From Vibrio splendidus (GTDB lineage: Bacteria; Pseudomonadota; Gammaproteobacteria; Enterobacterales; Vibrionaceae), in NCBI RefSeq assembly GCF_002873455.1, contig NZ_MCUN01000022.1, positions 1 to 64,000 of the forward strand: a DNA stretch of 64,000 nt. The letters are read 5' to 3'. Within the stretch, counting starts at the first letter, position 1. Each line of letters opens with the position of its first letter. Of the stretch, positions 50,955-58,538 are shown in pieces. Under the pieces are notes generated by a model. It had not been told where the DNA came from and did no database searches. It saw nothing but the letters and a program-made list of their open reading frames with translations. Position numbers and translations under genes: made by a program.

Positions 50955-51968
50955 TTAACTCAGTAAGCGACAAACAAGCGCTCCAGGTTCCCTTAGTGCA
51001 TCCACGTTATAGCTCAGCACTCGCCCGGCAGAAGGGGCGTGATAGCGGCGACATTCATTGCCAAAAGCATCATATTGAATCGCTAGAAGATCCTCTTGTT
51101 CAACACTTTGCAAAAGCTCGACCTGAGGCAACACAAAGCCACCTATGTCGGCGCGGATAGACACGACGTTTTTGCCTTCAATCCAATCCATGCTCGGCAG
51201 CTGCTTTTCTCCTAACGGATCTTCACCATCAAGCATCTCGTAGTAAGACAGCATATTAAAAACACCGTCTACGGCTCGTTGAATCATGTCAGGCTGAGTA
51301 AACTTACCCATCCCCACTTCCACCGTAATGCTCGGAATTCCACTTCGATTCCAAACCGTTTCGAGAATCCCAGGATCGCCAGGATCATTGAGAACACAAT
51401 CTGGCATCATCAACCTTGCCATTTCAAGGCATTGTTCAATTCGGTAGTCAGCAAAAACATAAAGTGGGTATACCGCACCACGAGTTTGGGTATGCAGGTC
51501 AACGGCGAATGTCGCATTGTGTTTGAGTAAGCGATCCCACAAAGATGCAACAAAGCGCTCTGCCGCTAAGCCATTCGCATCCCCCGGAAAGAGTCGATTA
51601 AGGTTGGCAGGGCAAGAGCCCGGATCCGAAGAGATGAAATCACGACTGTGATTTAGCAGGCCGGACAGGTTCACAGTAGGCACTACCGTTACCGTGCCTT
51701 TGAGAGTTTTACCGACTAAGTCTCTGATAATTTGCTGAGCAGCCAACACTCCGTTTAGCTCATCACCATGAATACCGGCGGTGATCATCAACTTTGGCCC
51801 ATCTTGGCTACCTTTAAAAACAGAAACAGGCATGTTTTTAGGTTGCCCTAGCCCATCACTGGTTACTTGAAACCAAAACTGGTGCTCTCCAACGGGTAGG
51901 TCTTCAACATTCAAGGAGCCAATAACCTGCCTACCTTGTAAAACATCGCCTAAGTACTCTGTTTTCAT
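50955..51968 (-). CDS. Succinylglutamate desuccinylase/aspartoacylase-family hydrolase
   Basis: 337 aa. Zinc hydrolase of the M14-like AstE/AspA family. Zinc ligands are in TAGIHGDELNG (His and Glu, ~64-74) and FAVDLHTQTRG (His, ~155-165); the catalytic Glu is probably in SITVEVGMG (~224-232). Members deacylate amino acids or cleave peptide-like amides. It is not in an ast operon, so arginine catabolism is not indicated. The start ATG at 51968 follows GGAGACGTTGG. Its 3' end abuts the candidate sRNA terminator on the other strand. Confidence 0.88.
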   Translation of the reverse strand: MKTEYLGDVLQGRQVIGSLNVEDLPVGEHQFWFQVTSDGLGQPKNMPVSVFKGSQDGPKLMITAGIHGDELNGVLAAQQIIRDLVGKTLKGTVTVVPTVNLSGLLNHSRDFISSDPGSCPANLNRLFPGDANGLAAERFVASLWDRLLKHNATFAVDLHTQTRGAVYPLYVFADYRIEQCLEMARLMMPDCVLNDPGDPGILETVWNRSGIPSITVEVGMGKFTQPDMIQRAVDGVFNMLSYYEMLDGEDPLGEKQLPSMDWIEGKNVVSIRADIGGFVLPQVELLQSVEQEDLLAIQYDAFGNECRRYHAPSAGRVLSYNVDALREPGALVCRLLS

Positions 51969-52344
51969 CCAACGTCTCCATCTTGTTGAGCAAAATCTAT
52001 TCTCTTCTAAGTTTTTGCATCATAGAGGATATCTTAATCAGTACAAACAGTTAATAAGATGAACAAGCTCTGACTTCCCCATAATACTCACTCATATCAT
52101 CATCACTTCTCCTAAATAAAAGCTTGTGAAAGTCAGCACTCAAGAACGGATAAGTTATATAACCATTCACAAACCACTCAGTCTATTGAAATAAAAGTGC
52201 AATAAAATCAACACTTAAAAAGTTCCCTATTCACGAAAATGTAATTTTATAGAAATGAAAGCTTAATTTAGCTGCTCTAAATTAGCTTCATATCGAAACG
52301 GAGAGCACATTGCTCACGGATTTTAAAATACAAGGTAAGTGATT
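51969..52344. promoter_or_regulatory. Porin upstream region with inverted repeat
   Basis: The 376-bp gap serves two divergent genes. TAATTTAG (52264-52271) pairs with CTAAATTA (52277-52284) around CTGCT, 60 bp before the porin start, and could be an operator or leader hairpin. The region is A+T-rich and fits an abundantly expressed porin promoter. Confidence 0.45.
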
Positions 52345-53343
52345 ATGAAAAAGGCAGTTCTAGCTTCTGCAGTGGTAGCGGCACTAGTTTCAGGTTCATC
52401 TCTAGCAGCAACAGTTTACAGCTCTGATGGTACAGAACTTAAAATTGGCGGTCGTGCAGAATTCCGTGGTGATTTCATCGGGTCAGGCGGTAAAGAAATC
52501 GACGGAACCATGAAAAATAAAAGCCGTGTGCGTTTAAATGTTGGCGGTACTACTGAAATCACTAGCGATCTATCTGGTTTCGGTTTCTACGAAGCAGAAC
52601 AAGGCGTAAATTCTTCAGCGGATAACGATGAAACAGATAACTTTAAACAACGTTACATGTACGCAGGCCTTGAAGGCAACTTTGGTGCTGTTTCAGTCGG
52701 TCGTCAAGATACAGCCGCAGCTCAAATCTCAGAAATGTCGGATGTTACTATCTACTCTGGTGACCAAAAAGCATTCATCAATGCAGGTGACGAGCAGATT
52801 AACAACACGTTTGTATACGCTTACAATGCAGACGCAATTTCTCTTAAAGCAAGTTTGATTGCTGGTGAGGATAAAGATACAGACGGTTACGGTATCTCTG
52901 GTATCTACACACTGCCAATGGGCTTAGGTTTTGGTCTTGGTTACTCAGGTAATGACAACGGTGCGGGTAACGGCTCTGCAACCGCTGTGATTGCTGGTAT
53001 CAACTACAAAATGGATGCTTTATACCTAGGTGCTACCTACACAATGGGTGACCTTGACGACAAAGCTAAGACTGAGTTCTCTGGTGTAGAAGTTGCGGCT
53101 AAGTACAAATTAACAGATCAATTTGAATTGGCTGCTTTGTACCAAAAACAAGAAAAAGACGCGACACAGAACATCACTGTAGATACCGCTGATTTCTTCG
53201 AACTAACGGGTACATACAAGTTCAACAAGTCTATTCGTACGTACGTTGCTTACCAATTAAACAACCTAGACGATGTAAAAGTTGCGGGCCTAGAGACACA
53301 AAGCGAAGATTCTCTTCGTCTAGGTCTACGCTACGACTTCTAA
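52345..53343 (+). CDS. General porin, OmpU/OmpT-like
   Basis: 332 aa from the ATG at 52345, preceded by AAGGTAAG. The signal peptide MKKAVLASAVVAALVSGSSLA and mature start TVYSSDGTELKIGGRAEFRGDF are those of Vibrio OmpU-type trimeric porins. FKQRYMYAGLEGNFGAVSVGRQDT marks the loop-3 region, and the protein ends LRLGLRYDF with the terminal Phe needed for outer-membrane assembly. It allows diffusion of small solutes. Unlike the porin at 39862 it is the canonical type. Expression is expected to be high; ToxR/OmpR control is known for relatives but not visible here. Confidence 0.92.
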   Translation: MKKAVLASAVVAALVSGSSLAATVYSSDGTELKIGGRAEFRGDFIGSGGKEIDGTMKNKSRVRLNVGGTTEITSDLSGFGFYEAEQGVNSSADNDETDNFKQRYMYAGLEGNFGAVSVGRQDTAAAQISEMSDVTIYSGDQKAFINAGDEQINNTFVYAYNADAISLKASLIAGEDKDTDGYGISGIYTLPMGLGFGLGYSGNDNGAGNGSATAVIAGINYKMDALYLGATYTMGDLDDKAKTEFSGVEVAAKYKLTDQFELAALYQKQEKDATQNITVDTADFFELTGTYKFNKSIRTYVAYQLNNLDDVKVAGLETQSEDSLRLGLRYDF

Positions 53344-53368
53344 TCTAAATCGGCTTTAGATACAGACT

Positions 53369-53398
53369 AAAAGGTTGGGCAATGGCTCAACCTTTTTT
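53369..53398 (+). terminator. Terminator of the porin gene
   Basis: AAAAGGTTG (53369-53377) pairs with CAACCTTTT (53388-53396), with an inner GC pair and T tract. Confidence 0.85.
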
Positions 53399-53496
53399 AT
53401 ATTCAAATATTCTGACTAACTTCATCAATGCTTTTTCTGGTTAAGTGGTGCTAAATCCGTATCATAGGTGAACCACATCAAATAATTAGAAGCATC

Positions 53497-54387
53497 ATGT
53501 CACAACACCATCCGATCCAAGGCGCTAGCTGGATGCTAACCGCAGGCCTAGCCTTTGCCGTCATTAACAGCCTAACTCAAATCGCTAGCATTCATTTCGG
53601 ACTTACTTCTACTACCGTTGCCGTCATTCAATACGCCATTGCGTTGTTCGCTATTCTTCCTTATCTGAAAACGCTAGGTATTCGCCGCGCGCTAAAAACC
53701 GACAACCTCAAATTGCATGTATTCCGTGTGTTTTTATCGGTGATTGGTATTCAACTTTGGATATGGGCGCTGGCTTACCCTGTTCCTATTTGGCAAGGCA
53801 TTGCCCTGCTCATGACGTCGCCACTGTTTGCAACCATAGGTTCAGGGCTTTTCCTTAAAGAGAAAGTTGGAGCTGCTCGCTGGGGCGCGACCTTAGCAGG
53901 TTTCGTGGGTGCGATGGTGATTCTAGAGCCGTGGGCTGAAGACTTTAACTGGGCAACGCTACTACCAATTGGTGCCGCTTTCTTTTGGGCATGCTACTCA
54001 CTAATGGTGAAAAAGCTCTCTTCACAAGACAGTCCTTCAACCATGGTGGTCTACCTTTTACTATTGATTACGCCATTTAACATCCTACTTGCTGCGCCAG
54101 ATTGGCAGACTCCAAGCGGCGGTACGATTTGGGCTATCTTAATTGTTATCGGTGTTATGACAGCACTTGCTCAATGGGCAATTGTAAAAGCCTACTCAGT
54201 TGCTGATGCTTCATTCGTGCAACCGTTTGACCACGCAAAATTACCGCTAAATGTCCTAGCGGGTTGGATTGTATTTAGCTGGGTTCCACCAGGTCGCTTA
54301 TGGCTCGGAGCTGCTATTATTATTGCGTCAGTCGCATTTATAACGCACTGGGAAACCAAAAAGCCGTCAAAACTGAAGAAAGTTTAG
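53497..54387 (+). CDS. EamA/DMT-family transporter
   Basis: 296 aa with about ten predicted membrane helices arranged as two EamA repeats (~8-140 and ~150-285). Typical DMT segments are visible: ALLMTSPLFATIGSGLFLKEKVG and WATLLPIGAAFFWACYSLMVKKLS. Members export metabolites or amino acids from the inner membrane. The substrate cannot be deduced. The ATG at 53497 follows a weak site. It is followed after 68 bp by the glutaredoxin-fusion gene on the same strand. Confidence 0.9.
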   Translation: MSQHHPIQGASWMLTAGLAFAVINSLTQIASIHFGLTSTTVAVIQYAIALFAILPYLKTLGIRRALKTDNLKLHVFRVFLSVIGIQLWIWALAYPVPIWQGIALLMTSPLFATIGSGLFLKEKVGAARWGATLAGFVGAMVILEPWAEDFNWATLLPIGAAFFWACYSLMVKKLSSQDSPSTMVVYLLLLITPFNILLAAPDWQTPSGGTIWAILIVIGVMTALAQWAIVKAYSVADASFVQPFDHAKLPLNVLAGWIVFSWVPPGRLWLGAAIIIASVAFITHWETKKPSKLKKV

Positions 54388-54455
54388 GGTTAGTGAAATA
54401 AATAGTTCAACTGTCCGTTCTATATGGATAAGAGAATTCAAACGAGGCCGTAACC

Positions 54456-55073
54456 ATGAAGAAACCAGTCAAGATTACACTATACCGTTGGGCAGGCAGC
54501 TGGGGTCCATTTAAAGTTAATATCCCATGTGGGGAATGTACCCTTACCAAAGACATTCTTAAGGATACTTTTGAGAATGAGTTGTCAGATGTTGATGTCG
54601 AACTGGAAGTGAAAGATTGGTTGTCTCACTGGTGGGAGCCTCTAAAGCTGGGCTCTTGGCATGCTCCGATCCTTGTTGTTGAAGGAAAAGTTGTAAGCCA
54701 AGGCGAAGCGCTCAACCGCGGTGTGTTAGTTCAATCCGTGATCAAAGAGTGGACCAAACGAGACAGCCTAAAAGGCAACATCGTTTATGGTAAAGCGACC
54801 TGCCCATTCTGCGTTAAAGCAAAGAAAATGCTTGATGAGGCGGGTGTTGAATACCAATACCACGATGTCGTAAAAGACAGCGCAGCTTTGTATCGCATGA
54901 TTCCCGAGGTCAAAGCGCACATTGGTGAGAAAACACCGGTAACCGTTCCTCAGATCTGGCTCGATGGTAAATACATCGGTGGAGCAGACAACTTAGAAGC
55001 GTGGATGAAAGAGAATGGTTTAGATACCATTCCAAATAATGTTGTCGATCTGTCCAACCAATCGACAGGCTAA
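54456..55073 (+). CDS. Thioredoxin-like / glutaredoxin fusion protein
   Basis: 205 aa. An N-terminal domain of about 100 residues with CGEC (~25-28) resembles a thioredoxin-like fold (VKITLYRWAGSWGPFKVN). The C-terminal glutaredoxin domain has KATCPFCVKAKKML (CPFC, ~113-116), the TVPQIWLDGKYIGGADNL segment with cis-Pro and GSH-binding GG (~163-180). The two potential redox centres in one chain suggest an intramolecular thiol relay. It is cytoplasmic. Whether the CGEC pair is catalytic is inference. A terminator follows at 55171. Confidence 0.85.
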   Translation: MKKPVKITLYRWAGSWGPFKVNIPCGECTLTKDILKDTFENELSDVDVELEVKDWLSHWWEPLKLGSWHAPILVVEGKVVSQGEALNRGVLVQSVIKEWTKRDSLKGNIVYGKATCPFCVKAKKMLDEAGVEYQYHDVVKDSAALYRMIPEVKAHIGEKTPVTVPQIWLDGKYIGGADNLEAWMKENGLDTIPNNVVDLSNQSTG

Positions 55074-55170
55074 ACTCACGCAGAGTTATAAATCCGATCG
55101 TGAATTAATCAGTTTTTTTGTGTCCATCCACAACAAAACGAGCGATGACTTTCATTAATCGCTAAAACGA

Positions 55171-55206
55171 AAAAGGCCTTAAACTTCATCGAGTTTAAGG
55201 CCTTTT
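55171..55206. terminator. Bidirectional terminator after the glutaredoxin-fusion gene
   Basis: AAAAGGCCTTAAACT (55171-55185) pairs with AGTTTAAGGCCTTTT (55192-55206). It separates this gene from the convergent 44-aa gene. Confidence 0.92.
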
Positions 55207-55228
55207 AAAATTCCGTTTTAGAAAGTGC

Positions 55229-55363
55229 TTATTTAGCCATTTTCTTCATCATTCGTTTAAGGAATGATGCTTTTTTTTGCTTTGGCTTGCCATACAATGC
55301 TTCATGCATCATGTTTTTTGCTACCATTTGACCAAGGTATGCGTGGCCTAGTTCGTAATTCAT
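55229..55363 (-). CDS. Small basic hypothetical protein, 44 aa
   Basis: A 44-codon minus-strand frame from ATG 55363 (GGAG 6 nt upstream) to TAA 55229. The product starts MNYELGHAYLGQMVAKNMMH and ends in a lysine- and methionine-rich tail (KQKKASFLKRMMKKMAK). It is strongly basic and may be amphipathic. The bidirectional terminator at 55171 closes it. No family is recognised. It is too short for common ORF thresholds but has every signal of a real small gene. Confidence 0.72.
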   Translation of the reverse strand: MNYELGHAYLGQMVAKNMMHEALYGKPKQKKASFLKRMMKKMAK

Positions 55364-55595
55364 GCTTATCTCCGCACATAATCAATTTTCTTATGCGCGG
55401 ATTCTACACTTAAAACGCCCAAAAACAAGATCTAAATCACACTTTAATGCAAGGTATCTATCCGATTGCAAAATTCGTATTCTTGTCTTTGCGTAAATCA
55501 GCATTGTATCCTTATATCAATGAGTTAATGTTAAGCTCGTCTATCCTTGATTCACCATATCCATTTGCAATTCAAGACATTGGTTTAGACATTCA

Positions 55596-55624
55596 TAAAA
55601 AAGCAGCTCAAGTGAGCTGCTTTT
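55596..55624 (-). terminator. Terminator downstream of the 116-aa gene
   Basis: AGCAGCTC (55601-55608) pairs with GAGCTGCT (55613-55620) with A run on the left and T run on the right; it can act on both strands. Confidence 0.8.
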
Positions 55625-55692
55625 TAAATACTTAGCTTAGAAATATTGACCTTAAAAAGGACACTATTCGCTAGTGCCGAATAGCGAGTAAC

Positions 55693-55727
55693 TAATATCT
55701 AATATCTAATATCTAATATCTAATATC
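55693..55727. repeat. Five TAATATC heptamer repeats
   Basis: Five perfect TAATATC copies begin 14 bp after the stop of the minus-strand 116-aa gene. On that strand the unit reads GATATTA, with TAG once per unit, so TAG recurs in all three frames. Confidence 0.95.
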
Positions 55728-55741
55728 TAGAAACTAAAACA

Positions 55742-56092
55742 CTAGCTACGCTTTGGCTGTCTGTAAGTTTTACCCGCAATTTGGTATGTGTCTTTTTGCT
55801 TTAATTCGAACATCGTTTCAAAGAACCAAGCTGCAAATTTGATTAAGTCATCGCCTTCATTCATAACATGCTCGATGTACTCTTGCTCTTCGCCTTGTTC
55901 ATTTTCTTGAAGCGTCACATGGTAAATACGCTTTTCGCCGTCAACTTCAGCTAACGCAAATTGGCCAGTCAATGATTCTGCAGCCTCAGCGACTTCAGTA
56001 TCCTCGTTGGATTTCAATAGCTCGAGTGCTTGAGGCAAACCATCTAGAACACAAATCGCTTTTACCAGTACTTCAAATTCATTTTGCTGCAT
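55742..56092 (-). CDS. Conserved hypothetical protein, 116 aa
   Basis: Complete frame from ATG 56092. The protein is acidic (EDTEVAEAAESLTG, LQENEQGEEQEYIEHVMNEGDD) and soluble, with a basic C-terminus (GKTYRQPKRS). No signal peptide. I do not recognise the family. A heptamer microsatellite and a terminator follow. Divergence from the neighbouring Bcr gene is absent: both are on the minus strand, with 91 bp between them. Confidence 0.72.
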   Translation of the reverse strand: MQQNEFEVLVKAICVLDGLPQALELLKSNEDTEVAEAAESLTGQFALAEVDGEKRIYHVTLQENEQGEEQEYIEHVMNEGDDLIKFAAWFFETMFELKQKDTYQIAGKTYRQPKRS

Positions 56093-56183
56093 GTTTTACA
56101 CCTATTAAATGGACCGAAGTATTGTAGGAAACCATCAACACAAATACAACGCCTTAACTAGAGTGTGCAAGTATAAAACCTAT

Positions 56184-57389
56184 CTAGCTATATTCTACAG
56201 CTGCAGAGGCGATTTTTTTGTTAGCTCGACTTGAAGACCACAATACACAGCCCATGCCTGCACCAATTATCAGGTAGAACACGCCAAGCTGTAAGTGAGT
56301 CGTCACCCAGCTTTCCACTAAATATCCACCTAACAAGCCCGCCAAGCACATTTGAATTGAGCCCGACAATGCCGATACTGCGCCCGCTTGCTTCTTATGA
56401 GGTTCTAATAACATGCTGATCGATAGAGGGAACGATATACCTTGCGCTATCGCTAACCAAGTAAACGCCCAAACTAAGTTAAAGATGGATAACTCATGAG
56501 TGAGTAGCCAAGTTCCCGAGGCCAAAATAATCAAAATCGCAAGACTCATTAATTGCGGAGTACTAAACCTACGGTTGAACAAGTTCAAAGCCACGCTGCC
56601 TATCAATAAGCCAGCCGAAGGGACAATCATCAGAGAACCATATTCTGCGGCGGTCAACCCCAATTGATCTTGCATTAAGAATGGAAACAACGATAAAGAC
56701 ACCAAGCTCGCCATGTAACTCATCCAGTTATAACTGGCACTGGTCAACACTTGGCGGTTAGTCAACAAACGTCCGTAGTTCTTCACCACCTGGCAAGTAT
56801 CAAAGCGACTCTTTCCATATGGCAGAGTTTCAGACAACACAAAGTAACCTAGCGTGAATATCGCCAGTAGGTACATCAAAACAAACAGGAACACCGCTTG
56901 CCAACCAAGGTGAAATGAAATCCAACCGCCAAACACGGGCGCAATGATCGGCATGATCGAAGCAGTGATCGAGATATAAGACAACGCTTTGGTTAGTTGA
57001 GGGCCATCATAACTGTCACGAAGCACACTTCGTCCGAGAACCGAAGCACTACCCGCTCCTAAACCTTGCAACAAGCGACCAATCTCAAGCGCCGTCATGT
57101 TGTCAGAAAACGCAACACAAACAATAGTACCAATCAAATAGACACCCTGACCTAACAAGAAGATAGGCCTTCTTCCCACTGCATCAGACATCGGTCCATA
57201 AAATAGCTGTGACAAGCCAAAACCTACAAGAAACAGTGTGACGAGAAGCTGTACATCTACCTGAGTCACATTTAAGTCAGAAGCAATTAAGGGCAATGAT
57301 GGTAAATAGATACTCACACCTACCTGCCCCGTAGCAATAATCATCACAGCCAAGAGTAACGGTGTTTTTTTAAAGATCGATTGGCTCAA
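56184..57389 (-). CDS. Bcr/CflA-family drug-resistance MFS transporter
   Basis: 401 aa with twelve predicted membrane helices. MFS drug/H+ antiporter of the Bcr/CflA branch: IYLPSLPLIASDLNV at ~26-40, the inter-helix motif LFYGPMSDAVGRRPIFLLG (~61-79) and the motif C-like LQGLGAGSASVLGRSVLRD (~107-125). Relatives export bicyclomycin, chloramphenicol or sulfonamides; the true substrate is uncertain. It is divergent from the LysR gene at 57498 (108 bp between), a common arrangement for regulator-controlled efflux. Confidence 0.92.
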   Translation of the reverse strand: MSQSIFKKTPLLLAVMIIATGQVGVSIYLPSLPLIASDLNVTQVDVQLLVTLFLVGFGLSQLFYGPMSDAVGRRPIFLLGQGVYLIGTIVCVAFSDNMTALEIGRLLQGLGAGSASVLGRSVLRDSYDGPQLTKALSYISITASIMPIIAPVFGGWISFHLGWQAVFLFVLMYLLAIFTLGYFVLSETLPYGKSRFDTCQVVKNYGRLLTNRQVLTSASYNWMSYMASLVSLSLFPFLMQDQLGLTAAEYGSLMIVPSAGLLIGSVALNLFNRRFSTPQLMSLAILIILASGTWLLTHELSIFNLVWAFTWLAIAQGISFPLSISMLLEPHKKQAGAVSALSGSIQMCLAGLLGGYLVESWVTTHLQLGVFYLIIGAGMGCVLWSSSRANKKIASAAVEYS

Positions 57390-57497
57390 AAAATTCCCTA
57401 TTCGTTTGATATTTGTTCATGATATAAGTTTATATTCAAAACCAGTAATTGATAATTAACCAAATTGGAATTTAATTAAGTCCTAACAGGAAATAAT

Positions 57498-58412
57498 ATG
57501 GATTGGATTCTCAACGTAAAGAGCTACGTTAGAGTGGTGGAAGAAGGCAGTTTCAATGGCGCCGCTCGCAAACTGAATACCACCAGTTCGGCGATCAGCA
57601 AAAGAGTGAACTGGTTAGAAGAGCGCATCGGAACTCAACTATTAAAGCGTACTACTCGCTCAATTAGCCAAACCGAAGCAGGCGCACTCTTTTACCTGCG
57701 AGCCAAAGATCAGCTCGATAACTGGCAGTCGATTATTGATGAGACTCGCTCAGTAAACCAAACACCAGCAGGCCTGCTAAAAATAGGGGCCACTATCGCT
57801 GTTGGCTCTAAGTTTTTAGTGCAATACATGGACGACTTTTTAGAAAAATACCCAGATATCAAGGTACAGCTCATCACCACCACGTCAGGCCAATTACCTG
57901 AACTTGGGTTGGATCTTGTGATCAGTAGAGAATTGGAACAGCTCAACTCTTTGAGCTTCAAGAAAACACCGCTGTTTGAACACAAGGCGAGTTTCTATGC
58001 TGCGCCGAGTTACCTCGCCAAACACGGCTACCCCACCTGTGAGCAAGACTTAGAGCAGCACAACTCTCTAATCTGGGGAGAACGCCCGACTCGAGAAGTG
58101 ACACTCACCAAAGGTCAACGAATCACCCTGAACGGTAACTTTGCGACCACCAATCCAGAGGCCTTGTTTCATGCCGCAAAGAGAGGAATGGGCGTGTTGT
58201 TAACCATCAAAGCAATGATTAAAGAGGATCTGAAGCAAGGGACATTAGTTCCAGTTTTACCAAATATAACAGCTGATGAGGTGATGGTTTATGCGTACTA
58301 CCCTAAGCTTGATTACTCACATACACGAACCAAGCTATTTTTGGATCACCTGAAAGATAGACTGGATAAAGAACGGGTCACTCAGGTTTTTGAATTAGAT
58401 TCTGTGAAATAA
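57498..58412 (+). CDS. LysR-family transcriptional regulator
   Basis: 304 aa. The N-terminal HTH is residues ~1-62 (WILNVKSYVRVVEEGSFNGAARKLN, SSAISKRVNWLEERIGTQLLKRTTRS). The substrate-binding domain follows (~88-295). The ATG at 57498 follows AGGAAATAAT. It is divergent from bcr-type efflux gene and probably regulates it. The effector molecule is unknown. No specific T-N11-A site was assigned by eye. Confidence 0.93.
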   Translation: MDWILNVKSYVRVVEEGSFNGAARKLNTTSSAISKRVNWLEERIGTQLLKRTTRSISQTEAGALFYLRAKDQLDNWQSIIDETRSVNQTPAGLLKIGATIAVGSKFLVQYMDDFLEKYPDIKVQLITTTSGQLPELGLDLVISRELEQLNSLSFKKTPLFEHKASFYAAPSYLAKHGYPTCEQDLEQHNSLIWGERPTREVTLTKGQRITLNGNFATTNPEALFHAAKRGMGVLLTIKAMIKEDLKQGTLVPVLPNITADEVMVYAYYPKLDYSHTRTKLFLDHLKDRLDKERVTQVFELDSVK

Positions 58413-58538
58413 GTCGCAATTTAATTTGAAAAATTATACAACACGGCCGATAATAAACTAGGCGCATATAAAAACAGATGCGTACAAACTAAACACACAG
58501 GCTTACACGCTGGATCTGGTTAACTAGGGATGGTGGCT

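Noticed and set aside
50888..51160. 90-codon plus-strand frame after the scs cluster
   Set aside because: It is the reverse-strand shadow of the AstE-like gene and crosses a strong terminator.
52200..52345. ToxR-type TNAAA repeats in the porin promoter
   Set aside because: A few T.AAA words occur, but the A+T-rich sequence makes chance matches likely; I could not support a site.
55447..55635. 62-codon plus-strand frame
   Set aside because: It lacks a ribosome binding site and its end runs through a terminator hairpin.
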